64,000 nucleotides of DNA from Novipirellula aureliae (GCF_007860185.1 NZ_SJPY01000007.1:372001-436000); one strand, 5' to 3'. Positions 17,140 to 29,998 are shown, counted from the stretch's first letter. Numbers and translations are program-made. Notes: generated by a model from the sequence alone, not told the origin.

Positions 17140-18759
17140 TTAGGAAACGACACCTTCCACAGGCAAGCGTTCCTTGTCTTCGTCATCAAAGTTTGTGACG
17201 AGAGCTTCGGTCGTAAGCAGAAGACCCGAGATGCTTCCAGCATGGGCAAGTGCGGTGCGGACAACCTTCACAGGATCCATGACACCAGCGTTCATCATGT
17301 CAACGTACTCACCCGTGTTGGCGTTGTAGCCATTCGTACCGGTTTGCTGAGACACGGTGTCGACGACCACGCTGCCGTCGATGCCGCAGTTATCTGCAAT
17401 TTGTCGCATCGGAGCATCGAGAGCGCGAAGCACGATATCGACGCCGATCTTCTCGTCGCCCTTCGCCTTTTTCTTCGCCTCAGCAACGGCCTCACGGCAA
17501 CGCACAAGTGCAACACCACCGCCGGGAAGGATTCCTTCTTCGACAGCAGCGCGAGTCGCATGAAGGGCGTCCTCAAGCCGAGCCTTGGTTTGCTTCATTT
17601 CGGCTTCGGTTTCGGCACCGACGCTGATCACAGCAACGCCGCCGGAAAGCTTGGCCAAACGCTCTTGATACTTCTCGCGATCGTACTCGCTATCGGTTTG
17701 CTCGATTTGGGCACGGATTTGATTGACTCGCTTGTCGATCTCCTCGCGGCTACCGCTACCTTCAACGATCGTCGTGCTACCCTTGTCGACCGAAACCTTC
17801 TTGGCGCGGCCAAGTTGTTCAAGCGTGACGTTTTCTAGTTGAATACCAAGATCATCGCTAATCAACGTTCCGCCCGTTAGCACGGCGATGTCACCAAGCA
17901 TCGCTTTGCGACGATCACCAAACCCAGGGGCCTTCACCGCACACACATTCAGCGTGCCACGCAGCTTGTTGACCACCAACAGCGTCAAGGCTTCGGCGTC
18001 GACGTCTTCAGCGATAATCAGCAACGGCTGACTCGTTTGTGCCGATTTTTCAAGCAGCGGCACAAGGTCGCGAATGTTGCTGATCTTCTTTTCATAGAGC
18101 AGCACCAACGCGTTTTCCAAGTTCGCTTCCATCGTGCTCGGATCGTTGATGAAATAGGGCGAGATATAGCCCTTGTCGAACTGCATCCCGTCGACATATT
18201 CGACTTCGGTTTTACGGCTCTTGCCTTCTTCGACGGTGATCACGCCATCCTTGCCAACCTTCTCAAGTGCATCCGCGAGAAGGTCACCAATTTCGCGGTC
18301 ATTGTTGGCGCTGATTGCACCCACGTTTGCGATTTGATCTTTGTTCTCAACGGGCTTGCCCATCTCGATCAGCTTTGCGGATGCGGCCTGAACCGCCTTG
18401 TCGATTCCACGACGTACGGCAGCAGGGTTGCTACCGGCGACAATGTTCCGCAAGCCCTCCTTGAAGATAGCACGAGCCAAAACGGTGGCAGTCGTGGTCC
18501 CATCCCCAGCGACATCGCTGGTCTTCTGAGCCACTTCCATCACCAACTTTGCACCCATATTCTCGAAAGGGTCTTCGAGTTCGACCTCTTTTGCGACCGT
18601 CACACCATCTTTGGTGACTGTCGGCCCACCGAATGACTTGTCGATAATCACGTTACGACCGGTTGGCCCCATGGTTACAGCAACCGCTTTGGCCAACTTT
18701 TCGACACCCGCCAACATGCGGGCGCGAGCGTGGTCGTCGAATAACAATTGTTTTGCCAC
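17140..18759 (-). CDS. groEL1: Chaperonin GroEL, copy without GGM tail
   Basis: 539 residues, starts with GTG. The ATPase core is intact: [36 protein letters not shown] and GGGVAL. Unlike the copy upstream it ends [10 protein letters not shown] with no Gly-Gly-Met repeats, so it lacks the tail that lines the folding cavity in E. coli GroEL. It lies third in the order groEL2-groES-groEL1-dnaJ-grpE, 134 nt after groES. Such tail-less paralogues usually have specialised clients; that is inference. Confidence 0.95.
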   Translation of the reverse strand: MAKQLLFDDHARARMLAGVEKLAKAVAVTMGPTGRNVIIDKSFGGPTVTKDGVTVAKEVELEDPFENMGAKLVMEVAQKTSDVAGDGTTTATVLARAIFKEGLRNIVAGSNPAAVRRGIDKAVQAASAKLIEMGKPVENKDQIANVGAISANNDREIGDLLADALEKVGKDGVITVEEGKSRKTEVEYVDGMQFDKGYISPYFINDPSTMEANLENALVLLYEKKISNIRDLVPLLEKSAQTSQPLLIIAEDVDAEALTLLVVNKLRGTLNVCAVKAPGFGDRRKAMLGDIAVLTGGTLISDDLGIQLENVTLEQLGRAKKVSVDKGSTTIVEGSGSREEIDKRVNQIRAQIEQTDSEYDREKYQERLAKLSGGVAVISVGAETEAEMKQTKARLEDALHATRAAVEEGILPGGGVALVRCREAVAEAKKKAKGDEKIGVDIVLRALDAPMRQIADNCGIDGSVVVDTVSQQTGTNGYNANTGEYVDMMNAGVMDPVKVVRTALAHAGSISGLLLTTEALVTNFDDEDKERLPVEGVVS

Positions 18760-18893
18760 GACTGAATTCCTATTTTGCTGGGTTTTGTAGATGTTTCACG
18801 CGGCCGATGGCCGCCAAAGCCGAGCTACGGAAGCTCGGAAAATAATAATGATTTTCCGAAGTCGACCTCAATGGAGTCGACAACGAAAAAAGC

Positions 18894-19190
18894 CTAAAGA
18901 ACCTTTGCCAAGATATCGCTTTCGCGAAGGATCTTCATCTCGCGGCCGTCCACTTCGATATCGCTTCCGCCATATCGACCGTAGATCACCGTGTCGCCAA
19001 CGGTGACGGTCAACTCGCCACGGTTGCCACTGTCAAGCATCTTGCCAGGGCCGACAGCAACCACGGTACCGCGAAGCGGCTTTTCGCGTGCTGCATCGGG
19101 AAGCAAAATGCCGCCTGCGGTCATCTCTTCGGCTTCGTTTGGCTCGACAACAACTCGGTCATCCAACGGACGTAAACTTAACTTTGCCAT
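18894..19190 (-). CDS. groES: Co-chaperonin GroES
   Basis: 98 residues, complete. The N-terminal strand KLSLRPLDDRVVVEP, the mobile loop EEMTAGGILLPDAAREKPL that docks on GroEL, and the roof hairpin are recognisable. It lies between the two groEL genes, 78 nt after groEL2, an order reversed from the usual groES-groEL. It probably serves both chaperonins. Confidence 0.96.
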   Translation of the reverse strand: MAKLSLRPLDDRVVVEPNEAEEMTAGGILLPDAAREKPLRGTVVAVGPGKMLDSGNRGELTVTVGDTVIYGRYGGSDIEVDGREMKILRESDILAKVL

Positions 19191-19268
19191 GTTTGTAATT
19201 CTTATAGTTGGTTAATTGATTTTGAAAATAGTTATGCAACTGAGAAACGGATTTCGCACACTGGCGAC

Positions 19269-21676
<2,408 letters not shown>

Positions 21677-22345
21677 ATGCAAACGCTGCTGTTCGATATC
21701 GACGGAACGCTTCTATTGACCAACAACGGGGGGCGGGGTGCCTTGCAACAGGCTCTCCAACGCGAATTTGAGCTCGATGACGCCAAGGTCGATATTGCGT
21801 TTTGTGGACGTACCGATCGCGATATCGTAGATGAACTGCTGATCCTTAATGATCGAGCGGCCAATGACGAAAACCGACGGCGACTGCAAAGGGTTTATCT
21901 TTCGATCTTCCCTAAAATTTTGAATGACTATGGTGGCGAACTTTTGCCAGGTGTCGCGGAGTTACTCGACCAGTTGGCAGCCGATTCGAAGCTTTGCCTA
22001 AGCGTGATGACCGGTAACTTTCAGGAAAGCGCCATTCACAAGCTCGATCACTTCGGGATTCGGCACTATTTTCGGTTCATCATTGGTGGTGACCATGACG
22101 CACACCGAGATGATTTGGCTAGGCGAGCCAGGATAAAAATCCTTCAAATGGCGGGTGAGGCTGCGACTCGGCGTGTGATGGTGATCGGTGATACGCCAGC
22201 GGACATTCGCTGTGCTCACGCTATCGGTGCCCGCGCCGTCGGCGTTTGCACAGGTAACTATGATCGCGAATCCCTCGAAGCCGAACGACCGTTCACCGTC
22301 CTCGAAGATCTCTCTGACCTCGCCGCTTTCGCCAAGCTACTTTGA
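21677..22345 (+). CDS. HAD-superfamily hydrolase, phosphoglycolate phosphatase-like
   Basis: 222 residues. Motif I is FDIDGTLL with nucleophile and general acid Asp7 and Asp9, motif II is SVMTGN, motif III is the Lys of RARIKIL, and motif IV is VIGDTPADI. The helical cap after motif I is of the C1 type seen in phosphoglycolate phosphatases. Exact substrate unknown. It converges with the barrel gene 8 nt away. Confidence 0.83.
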   Translation: MQTLLFDIDGTLLLTNNGGRGALQQALQREFELDDAKVDIAFCGRTDRDIVDELLILNDRAANDENRRRLQRVYLSIFPKILNDYGGELLPGVAELLDQLAADSKLCLSVMTGNFQESAIHKLDHFGIRHYFRFIIGGDHDAHRDDLARRARIKILQMAGEAATRRVMVIGDTPADIRCAHAIGARAVGVCTGNYDRESLEAERPFTVLEDLSDLAAFAKLL

Positions 22346-22353
22346 GTCACAGG

Positions 22354-24027
22354 TTACCGAACCAAGCTCATGTAAAAGCTAAACACTTGGGTTTGATCGG
22401 TATCGGCTTTGTTGACAGGGAAGGCAAAGTCGAAGGCCAACGGTGCAGGCCCCAGCATTGGGATGGCTACCCGTAAACCAACACCTGGCGACACCCGGAA
22501 CGAATCGCTGTTGAGTTCAATGTCTTTTTCCACCGTTCCAAAATCGACAAACGCGACGCCTTTGAATGCGTCATCTGCTGTGATTGGAAACATGTATTCG
22601 ATTGTATTGAGGAACTTAAACCGACCACCGATTGAAACGCCACTTTCGACTGGACCGGCACCACGGAAATCGAAACCACGAAGTGTTGCATAGCCACCGG
22701 CAAAAAAGTTTTCAAAGAAGGGTGTGTCGTCGCCGCTGTATCCGAATTGGTTCGAATACGAAAGCGTTTGCCGACCGCTGCCGTCCGCTCGCTGAGCCAA
22801 CAACCAATACTTGCGGTACTCCGTTTCAAAACGCGAATATTCGAAATCACCAAACGCTTGCTCGAAGCTGAAGTCAAAGTAATGTCCTTCACTCGATTGA
22901 ATCGGACTGTTCCGTGTATCGTGTTTGAGCGAGATGATACCACTATAAAGATCGCTTTCACCATTGGGGGTGACCGCTGGAACACGAGCATTGCTGATTT
23001 CAACGTTTTGACCACTAAATCCAACCGAGACGGACAAGTCTGGTGTGATCCGGTAACCAAAACTCAACTTACCGCCGAGCCGTTGTTCGTCCCAATCTTG
23101 AAACCGACGGTCGACCAAGAAACCGCTGATCGACATGCTGACGGGTTTGTATCCGAATAAGTTGGGGTCGGCGAAGTTGATCGTATAGCGATCAAAGTCG
23201 CTGCCCGGCGCCGCTTCGACACGAAACGTTTGCCCCGCTCCGCGAAACGCGGTCCCGCTAAATAGATCTTGAAAGGAAGTTGGCCAACGAGTGATGTCAA
23301 AGTTGCGTTCGTCGAGCGTAATTTGTCCGGTAACCCCAGCATCGCTATTGACCGCACCGCCGAGCATGATTCGTCCGGTTCGTGCGGGGTATCCATTGAT
23401 TATCAGATCCGCTTCGCGCACCGTCGGCATGGGCACATAGGTGGTAGGCGGTGCAACCGGATCTCCATAGAGCGTGCTCGGCAAGCCGCTGCCAGGCATA
23501 CTGCTGTCCGGCAGGCCACTGTTGGGAAATCCGCCTCCTGGAAACATCTCGCCTGAAACGGTTGGTGGAGACGCCGGTGCACTTGGTGAACCGTAGTTTT
23601 GTCCGCCACCATAGTTAGGCACATTGTTCGAAGGTGATGACAGAGATGGCGGCGTGTTGTAATTCGTAGACGGTTGTTGTGAATACGTAGACGGTTGTTG
23701 TGAATACGGCGACGGCTGTTGTGAATAACTCGATGGTGGCAGCGTGGTCGATGGTGGCGGTGCGGTCGTTGGTGGAACGTACGGAGGCGTGGATGGATAT
23801 TGACGGGCGACATAGCGATCGCTCGATTCGGATCCGTCGGAAGTCGCCTCGGTTGCCGGAGCCGATACCAATCGAGTGCCGTTTGCGGCCCCGCCCGGCG
23901 TGTTCGCGGAAAACAGACTGTTGCCGACCGTCGGCGCAGGACCAGCGATCCAGCGGTTGCATCCGCATGACAGCGCTGCGATGACAAGCATCGATAAACC
24001 GAGATACGGGGATACAGTTTTTTTCAT
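22354..24027 (-). CDS. Omp85/BamA-type beta-barrel lipoprotein
   Basis: 557 residues from the ATG heading a lipoprotein-type signal (MLVIAALSCGC); the frame is open to 24141. After the signal comes a ~170-residue Pro/Ser/Gln-rich linker with repeated SYSQQPS units, a strand segment (RTGRIMLGGAVNSDAGVTG) normally found just before the barrel in planctomycete BamA, and a 16-strand-like barrel with the L6 motif LRGFDFRG. No POTRA domains are present here; they are in the gene immediately upstream. Together the pair would form the outer-membrane protein insertase. Confidence 0.82.
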   Translation of the reverse strand: MKKTVSPYLGLSMLVIAALSCGCNRWIAGPAPTVGNSLFSANTPGGAANGTRLVSAPATEATSDGSESSDRYVARQYPSTPPYVPPTTAPPPSTTLPPSSYSQQPSPYSQQPSTYSQQPSTNYNTPPSLSSPSNNVPNYGGGQNYGSPSAPASPPTVSGEMFPGGGFPNSGLPDSSMPGSGLPSTLYGDPVAPPTTYVPMPTVREADLIINGYPARTGRIMLGGAVNSDAGVTGQITLDERNFDITRWPTSFQDLFSGTAFRGAGQTFRVEAAPGSDFDRYTINFADPNLFGYKPVSMSISGFLVDRRFQDWDEQRLGGKLSFGYRITPDLSVSVGFSGQNVEISNARVPAVTPNGESDLYSGIISLKHDTRNSPIQSSEGHYFDFSFEQAFGDFEYSRFETEYRKYWLLAQRADGSGRQTLSYSNQFGYSGDDTPFFENFFAGGYATLRGFDFRGAGPVESGVSIGGRFKFLNTIEYMFPITADDAFKGVAFVDFGTVEKDIELNSDSFRVSPGVGLRVAIPMLGPAPLAFDFAFPVNKADTDQTQVFSFYMSLVR

Positions 24028-24094
24028 CAAAGCGTCTTCATCTGCGCAGTACGTGTTCGTCATAGCCGATACATATCGTTTGTTTGTTTCGGTG

Positions 24095-25564
24095 TTAGAA
24101 GTCATCGCGAGGCACCACTTTGATATCCGGTGGGTCCGCAAGTTGCGGATTCGTTTCGAGTAGAGAGCTCTTTTCGATACGGCGACGGTTTAATTCAAGC
24201 GAACGTCGATCGATCCAATCACCTTCGCGAAGATCGACCATGTTGAGCATCGTCGTCTCTTTCATCAAATGCGGCTCGCCTTCGATGTTGACCAAGATCC
24301 GGCCTACCTTCCAGCGATCGCCTTCGTTGATCTCGTAGACCAAGTCGACAACATTTCCCTCATCTCGCATCACCGTTTTCGGTTCCACCTCCGCGTAGAT
24401 GAAGCCCATTTCACCATAACCATAGGTAATTTCACCAATATCGCGGCGCATCAGTGTGCCATCAAACATGTCACCCGAATGCAGTTCCAAACGAGCACGC
24501 AATGATTCTTCGGTGATGAATTGGTTACCAACAATTTTTACATCGTTGACTGTAAAGCGTGGTCCTTCATTGATCACAAATGTCACGGTCATCCATTTTC
24601 CCGATTCGTCATAGCGAATGCGGCGACCTACCGTTGCCGTTAAAAAGCCTAAGTTGTGATAGTAGCTAGCCAAGATATTGACATCGTCATCAATCTTTCG
24701 CATGTCAGCCACGTTGCCGATGTGGTAGAGCACGCCGACGGTTGGCCCGCGACTCTTGATGATTTTCTTTAGACGAGACTCACTAACGATGGTTGCCCCT
24801 TTGATCTCGATCGCTTCGATTCGCTCTTTGGGCCCTTCGTTGATTCGAAAAATCACCGTTCCGGGATCATCCTTAAAGCCGATCGTTGAATCGATCGAAA
24901 CCTGATTGAATCCCTCTTCTTGGTAATAGTCGATCATTCGGCGGCGTGCCGATTCGATCGAAAATTCGCTCAAAGGATCCGATTTCGATACGCCCGCGCG
25001 GCCTGCCAATTCGCGATCATTCAAGGCCCGGTTGCCGTGAAAGACGACCTGAGTGATCACGGGCCGTTCGTGAACCACAAAGGTCACAGTGACTCCGCCA
25101 GGTTGTTCGTCGATTTTGAAGGTCACATGGTCGAACGAACCGATGTCATTGAGCCGACGGACGTCTCCGAGAACCGTTTCGTAATCGTAAAAGTGATCGC
25201 GCCGAGTTTGTATTTTTTCTTGAATCGTATAGCTGCTGACGACCTTGTTGCCAACAACCCGCACGCCCAAGACAACCGCGTCCCCTTTTTCGCGGCGAAT
25301 GGCCAACCCATCACGACTGCGAACATGATCCAAGAATTTCGGTTTTGTGTCGGGGGTCGGGCCGTTGGGCCCGGCACCAGCACCACCGCCTCCAAACCCA
25401 CCGCCGCCCATTTGGGCATCCGCGGTGGCCGGAATAACGAAAAATGCTAATAAAAGTGTCCACAGCAACATCGATGGCGTTCGTGAAACGATCGGTTTCA
25501 CGATGCAAGTCGATGCACCGAAGCCGTGCGAGGCGGGTGCGGAATTGATTATATGTCGAGTCAT
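24095..25564 (-). CDS. POTRA-domain protein (BamA N-terminal half)
   Basis: 489 residues. A signal segment (MLLWTLLLAFFVIPATADAQ) is preceded by a ~30-residue N-terminal extension, so the true start may be internal. A Gly-rich stretch then leads into five POTRA-like modules, recognised by starts such as GVRVVGNKVV, QVVFHGNRAL, AIEIKGATIV, DVKIVGNQFI and GRILVNIEGE. The protein stops right after the fifth with no barrel. It would receive unfolded outer-membrane proteins in the periplasm and must act with the barrel lipoprotein encoded 68 nt downstream. Confidence 0.85.
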   Translation of the reverse strand: MTRHIINSAPASHGFGASTCIVKPIVSRTPSMLLWTLLLAFFVIPATADAQMGGGGFGGGGAGAGPNGPTPDTKPKFLDHVRSRDGLAIRREKGDAVVLGVRVVGNKVVSSYTIQEKIQTRRDHFYDYETVLGDVRRLNDIGSFDHVTFKIDEQPGGVTVTFVVHERPVITQVVFHGNRALNDRELAGRAGVSKSDPLSEFSIESARRRMIDYYQEEGFNQVSIDSTIGFKDDPGTVIFRINEGPKERIEAIEIKGATIVSESRLKKIIKSRGPTVGVLYHIGNVADMRKIDDDVNILASYYHNLGFLTATVGRRIRYDESGKWMTVTFVINEGPRFTVNDVKIVGNQFITEESLRARLELHSGDMFDGTLMRRDIGEITYGYGEMGFIYAEVEPKTVMRDEGNVVDLVYEINEGDRWKVGRILVNIEGEPHLMKETTMLNMVDLREGDWIDRRSLELNRRRIEKSSLLETNPQLADPPDIKVVPRDDF

Positions 25565-25782
25565 GCGGCCAAATTACCGGTTGGAAAGATCGCGGCTAAG
25601 TCCTGCGAAATGGTCTGACTTGCTAACTACCACTGAGTAAGTCGCCACCACAAGATTGATTTGGATAATTTGCTATAAAACAAAAGACTCACAAGCTGCG
25701 CACGCTCTCTCTCTTGAGAAGGTCTGTGGTTCGCTACGGACGCCGGATCGGCGTCGTTTAATAGAAAGCTCTTCGACCAAGC

Positions 25783-27429
25783 CTACAACGACGACTCCGA
25801 CAAACCGTCGCGTGCTCTTAGGCGTGCAATCATTGCAACAACGGTTACAACAACCAATGCGGCGCTAAACAGAAAATAGCCCCATACGATATTCAAGTTG
25901 CCTACGTTCGCGGGCTCCTCTCCCCCATCACTGCCGAGCACATCGGCGTTAAATGGCAATGAGAAGGCTGCCGAAAAAGGACTGGTAATCCCAAACCCTT
26001 CGGCCTTTGCAATCGATTCGATTGGAAAATCGAGAATCGTCATCAGCGCAACCATCGTCGGCGGCCCGATATACAACAGTAGCAGTACGACATACGTGCT
26101 CAGCAGCGAAATCGACGTTTTCTTTTGAAACAACGAGCAAGCCAATGCAATGATTGCATTGACCAAACAAACCATCACGACGATCGCAAACATTCCGAAT
26201 ACGCTCGGCAGATTGGTCCAATAGCTGTCATTGAGTAGTCCCAATAGAAGTGGCCAAAGCAGAAACCCTGTCAAAACGCCTGAGATACGAAAGCCGACCA
26301 CGAACTTACCCCATAAAATTTGCCAAGGAGTTAAGGTGGTCGTCAACAGTAGATCCAACGTCTGCCGCTCTCGTTCGCTGGTCATCGATCCCGCCAAGAA
26401 GACGGGGCCAACCAACATGTTAAAGACGATCACGTAGAGCGTAAACCAAGCGATTTTTTCGGCCCAGAAAAACAGAAAGACGCCCATCAACGGGATTGCC
26501 AACAACATGCTAATCTGGATCACCAAGCGAAGCATCAGCGTGCCTTGGCTGAAAATCTCGCTGTGAATCTCTTTGTCGTAGACGGGATTGGTCCCATCCG
26601 CCATAAGCTCTGACTTTTTCGGCGGTGCGAACAATCGATCAGGAAATTGGTCTGGTTGAATAATCAAACCAACGGCCTCTTCCGCCTCACGTTGTAAATC
26701 GACCACCTCGTTCCCTTCGCTGCCGACATCAGGTGGGTAGAGCATCCGACCGGCTGCCGCCGAGCACATCAAAATGACGGCGGTCAGCGCGAATGCAGGT
26801 ATCACCAAAACCGCCAATTTTAGTCGCAATTCCCCTTGTCCTTCGAGCGATTGCCAAAACAGGACGGCACCGATGACCAACGGCAAGATAAGCATGTAAC
26901 TGACGACCAACGAATTGCTGGTCCGCGAAAAGTAACTGCTGCAGAAAACGCCAATCGCGCCGAACAGGATCACCGAAACGATTAGGCCGAGGTAGGCGGC
27001 CAACACCTCATAAACGCTGACGCCACCAAGCGGCAAACATAAAACGATAATCGGCAGCGAGGCTAAGATTAGCATCCCGAGGTGGGTTAACGACGCAACC
27101 ATTTTGCCAATCACGATCGCACCAGGCCGCAACGGACTGGCCAGCAACATCTCGTACGTGTGTCGTTCCTTTTCGCCAGTGATCGTTCCCGCCGCAAAGC
27201 TGGGGGCCATCAGCGATGCGATCACGTATTGGCCGAGGAAAAACAGGTTCACCAATTTTGCGGCCGACGGGGGATTGCTCGTCAGATCCAACCGCTGCTC
27301 ACTCGGCCATGCCAAAAGGACGACAGCAGCCAGCAGCAGTTGATAGACCAGCAGCAACACGAAAGCTCGGTTCGTCCGCAGGTTTCCCAACAGTTCTCGC
27401 TGTAGGACCGGGTTTTCAAAGATGTACAT
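25783..27429 (-). CDS. ABC-2 type transporter permease (duplicated)
   Basis: 548 residues with about twelve membrane helices in two homologous halves. Each half has the ABC-2 signature: TITGEKERHTYEMLLASPL in the first and SMTSERERQTLDLLLTTTLTP in the second. This duplicated layout is like the GldF/NosY-type exporters. No ATPase subunit is encoded next to it in the window, so the substrate and partner are unknown. Confidence 0.85.
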   Translation of the reverse strand: MYIFENPVLQRELLGNLRTNRAFVLLLVYQLLLAAVVLLAWPSEQRLDLTSNPPSAAKLVNLFFLGQYVIASLMAPSFAAGTITGEKERHTYEMLLASPLRPGAIVIGKMVASLTHLGMLILASLPIIVLCLPLGGVSVYEVLAAYLGLIVSVILFGAIGVFCSSYFSRTSNSLVVSYMLILPLVIGAVLFWQSLEGQGELRLKLAVLVIPAFALTAVILMCSAAAGRMLYPPDVGSEGNEVVDLQREAEEAVGLIIQPDQFPDRLFAPPKKSELMADGTNPVYDKEIHSEIFSQGTLMLRLVIQISMLLAIPLMGVFLFFWAEKIAWFTLYVIVFNMLVGPVFLAGSMTSERERQTLDLLLTTTLTPWQILWGKFVVGFRISGVLTGFLLWPLLLGLLNDSYWTNLPSVFGMFAIVVMVCLVNAIIALACSLFQKKTSISLLSTYVVLLLLYIGPPTMVALMTILDFPIESIAKAEGFGITSPFSAAFSLPFNADVLGSDGGEEPANVGNLNIVWGYFLFSAALVVVTVVAMIARLRARDGLSESSL

Positions 27430-27450
27430 CGGCGAATTTCTGTGACGCTC

Positions 27451-28581
27451 TTAACGCCGTTCGATCGTGGGGGTCTTGGAGGATTGGCCAGCTAGCTCGC
27501 TAACGTAGGTGGGGACCGCATAGCCAGGCAAACGTCGACGGATTTGGCTCAACAATGAAAGTCCCTTCTCAATCGGCACCTCGAAATGCTTCGTACCTCG
27601 CACTCGATCGAGTTGATGCAAATAGTAGGGTTGGATTTTGTGGTCGACTAATTTTAGCAGAAGTTCGACGAGCGAGTCTTCGTCGTCATTAACGCCGCGA
27701 AGCAGGACCGCTTGATTCAAGACGGGGATGCCCGAATCGACCAGCATGCCGAGCCGGTCAAGGCAAGCTTGGTCGAGTTCATTGGCGTGATTGGCATGGA
27801 CGACAAACCAAACGCTGGCTCGCAGCGAACGCAATTTCTCGCATAGGGATGCCGTAATACGCTGCGGTATCACGATCGGAAGCCGCGTATGAAAACGAAT
27901 CCTGTTCACGTGTTTGATGGAGTCGATGCGTTGGAGTAACTCAAACAATTGGTCATTGACGAGCGTCAACGGATCACCTCCGCTGAGGATAACTTCGCGT
28001 ATATCTTCGTTTAGCTCGATATAGCGGATGGCCGGATTCCAATTTTCACGACGAGAACCAGCCTCGATGTAAGGAAATTCACGCCGGAAACAGTAGCGGC
28101 AATGCACCGCGCAGGCCGACGATGCGATCAGCAGCACACGTCCATCGTATTTGTGAATCAGTCCCGACGTCGCCATTGCGTCAAGGTCTCCGACCGGGTC
28201 TGGCACGAATCCATTGTGAAGGATTTCCTCTGCCGCGGTTGGCAAAACTTGCCGAAGCAGCGGGTCGTTGGGGTTACCGAGACGAATCCGCCTGAGAAAT
28301 TCGAGCGGCACGAAAGTGGGGAAAACCGGAGCCGATTCTGCCTGTTTCTTGTCCCGCTCACCACCCTCCGATTCGGGCGGCAAACCGACTAACCGCCTCA
28401 GCTGATCGGTGAATCGGACCGATCGGCGCATCGCTGCGAGCCAATCAACGTCCCAATCGACACGATTTTGGTCAAAAAGTGTGGATTCTGCCCCCGAACC
28501 GGGTAGGACAAAATTTGATCCCGGCGTTAGAATCTTGGCCGGTTGAGTACCGGGTCGACCATTCGGTAGGGTCTGACTCAT
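27451..28581 (-). CDS. epmB: EF-P beta-lysylation protein, lysine 2,3-aminomutase EpmB
   Basis: 376 residues, radical-SAM/PLP enzyme converting (S)-alpha-lysine to (R)-beta-lysine for attachment to EF-P. The cluster motif is C157-x3-C161-x2-C164 (CAVHCRYCF), followed by ILSGGDPL and NQAVLLRGVND; PYYLHQLD and the C-terminal PLP Lys region are present. The short length (E. coli 342) and position opposite efp favour EpmB over catabolic KamA. The divergent promoters share a 65-nt spacer. Confidence 0.9.
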   Translation of the reverse strand: MSQTLPNGRPGTQPAKILTPGSNFVLPGSGAESTLFDQNRVDWDVDWLAAMRRSVRFTDQLRRLVGLPPESEGGERDKKQAESAPVFPTFVPLEFLRRIRLGNPNDPLLRQVLPTAAEEILHNGFVPDPVGDLDAMATSGLIHKYDGRVLLIASSACAVHCRYCFRREFPYIEAGSRRENWNPAIRYIELNEDIREVILSGGDPLTLVNDQLFELLQRIDSIKHVNRIRFHTRLPIVIPQRITASLCEKLRSLRASVWFVVHANHANELDQACLDRLGMLVDSGIPVLNQAVLLRGVNDDEDSLVELLLKLVDHKIQPYYLHQLDRVRGTKHFEVPIEKGLSLLSQIRRRLPGYAVPTYVSELAGQSSKTPTIERR

Positions 28582-28646
28582 ACGATTTCTACGGTAGCAA
28601 CCGATCCTGTATAGAAAAATTGACTCGTAAAACGGAGCCGTTCAAT

Positions 28647-29216
28647 ATGGCTACTTATAACACAAGTGACTTCCGCAAAGGCCTGAAAGTCCAAATTGAC
28701 GGCGATCCTTATCTGATGACCGAGATGACATTTGTCAAACCGGGCAAAGGTAACGCTTTCTACAAATGTAAACTCAAAAACTTGCTTCGTGGCACGTCAC
28801 TGGACCGCACCTACAAGGGGGGCGACTCTCTCGAATCGGCCGACGTCGAAACGACCGAAGTCCAGTTTTTGTACCGCCAAGGTGAAGATTACGTCTTCAT
28901 GAACAACGCAACGTTCGAACAATACGAAGTTGCCAGTGACATCGCTGGCGATATCTGGATGTATCTCAAAGACGGAATGACCTGCACGGCAACGCTTTAT
29001 AACGGCAATGCAATTATTGTCGAAGCACCCAATCATGTCGAGTTGGAAGTCGTTGATTGTGTCCCCGGAACCAAAGGCGACACCGCAACGAACGTGACCA
29101 AGCCAGCGAAGGTGGAGACGGGAGCCGAATTCATGGTCCCAGGATTTATCAAGATGGGCAACGTCATCAAAATCGATTCGCGGACGGGTGAGTACATCGA
29201 GCGGGTCAGTAATTAG
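28647..29216 (+). CDS. efp: Elongation factor P
   Basis: 189 residues with the three beta-barrel domains of EF-P, which relieves ribosome stalling at polyproline. Lys34 sits in the loop KPGKGNAF, the residue that receives beta-lysine. The C-terminal signature GFIKMGNVIKIDSRTGEYIE is intact. The frame is open upstream to 28479, but the ATG after CGGAG gives the family N-terminus. epmB lies divergently; epmA is not in the window. Confidence 0.96.
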   Translation: MATYNTSDFRKGLKVQIDGDPYLMTEMTFVKPGKGNAFYKCKLKNLLRGTSLDRTYKGGDSLESADVETTEVQFLYRQGEDYVFMNNATFEQYEVASDIAGDIWMYLKDGMTCTATLYNGNAIIVEAPNHVELEVVDCVPGTKGDTATNVTKPAKVETGAEFMVPGFIKMGNVIKIDSRTGEYIERVSN

Positions 29217-29425
29217 CGATTTAGCAATGAAAGAGTGAGTCGTTTGGGGGGCATTGCCGAGGCTGGTACAATGTCATTCAGCCACTCGTTCCTAGACTCC
29301 TGCCCGCTGAGTGCCGGGCCCGCGACGCGGGATCGGCGAGAGAGAGTCGCGGAAATCGGCGAAAGCCTCGTTTCCAACAAACGTGTGAAATGTTCAAACA
29401 ACCCTCAAACAGGATTGATTCTCGG

Positions 29426-29998
29426 ATGAAATACTTACTCGCACTGACATTCGCCCTCACTCTCGGATTCGCCGCAATGACCAATCATGCCAATGCCGAC
29501 GAACACCAAAAAGGTGCACTCGATTTCAAAGTCAAAAACATTGACGGCGAGGTGGTCAACCTGGAAGATTACCACGGCAAGGTCGTTCTGGTCGTCAATA
29601 CGGCAAGCAAATGTGGATTGACACCACAGTACGCGGGGCTGGAATCGATCTACAAAAAGTATTCTGAGCAAGGCTTCGTCGTACTGGGATTTCCCTGCAA
29701 CCAGTTTGCGGAACAAGAACCAGGCAGCGAAGCGGACATTAAGACGTTCTGTTCAACGAAGTACAACGTCACCTTCCCGATGTTCAGCAAAGTCGACGTG
29801 AACGGTGAGGATGCTGCGGACCTCTACAAGTTCCTCACCGCCAAGGATGTCGAGCCAGTGGGCAGTGGAAAAGTATCATGGAACTTCGAAAAGTTTCTGA
29901 TCAACCGAGAGGGCAAATTGGTGCATCGCTTCAGCCCGCGAACCACCCCGAGCGACGCCGAATTGCTGAAAGCCGTCGAAGCAGAGCTTGGAGAATAA
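29426..29998 (+). CDS. Secreted glutathione peroxidase (Cys type)
   Basis: 190 residues with a signal peptide (LLALTFALTLGFAAMTNHANA), so it acts in the periplasm. The tetrad is Cys63 (NTASKCGLTPQ), Gln93 (FPCNQF), Trp152 and Asn153 (WNFEKFL). Cysteine replaces selenocysteine, and most such bacterial enzymes use thioredoxin. The ATG was chosen to give a normal signal peptide. Confidence 0.92.
   Translation: MKYLLALTFALTLGFAAMTNHANADEHQKGALDFKVKNIDGEVVNLEDYHGKVVLVVNTASKCGLTPQYAGLESIYKKYSEQGFVVLGFPCNQFAEQEPGSEADIKTFCSTKYNVTFPMFSKVDVNGEDAADLYKFLTAKDVEPVGSGKVSWNFEKFLINREGKLVHRFSPRTTPSDAELLKAVEAELGE

Noticed and set aside
24028-24141. Frameshift joining the POTRA and barrel genes into one BamA
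   Set aside because: The barrel gene has its own lipoprotein-like signal and a long linker, which a simple frameshift would not create; still to be compared with relatives.
29608-29625. Selenocysteine codon in glutathione peroxidase
   Set aside because: The active-site codon is TGT (Cys), not TGA.
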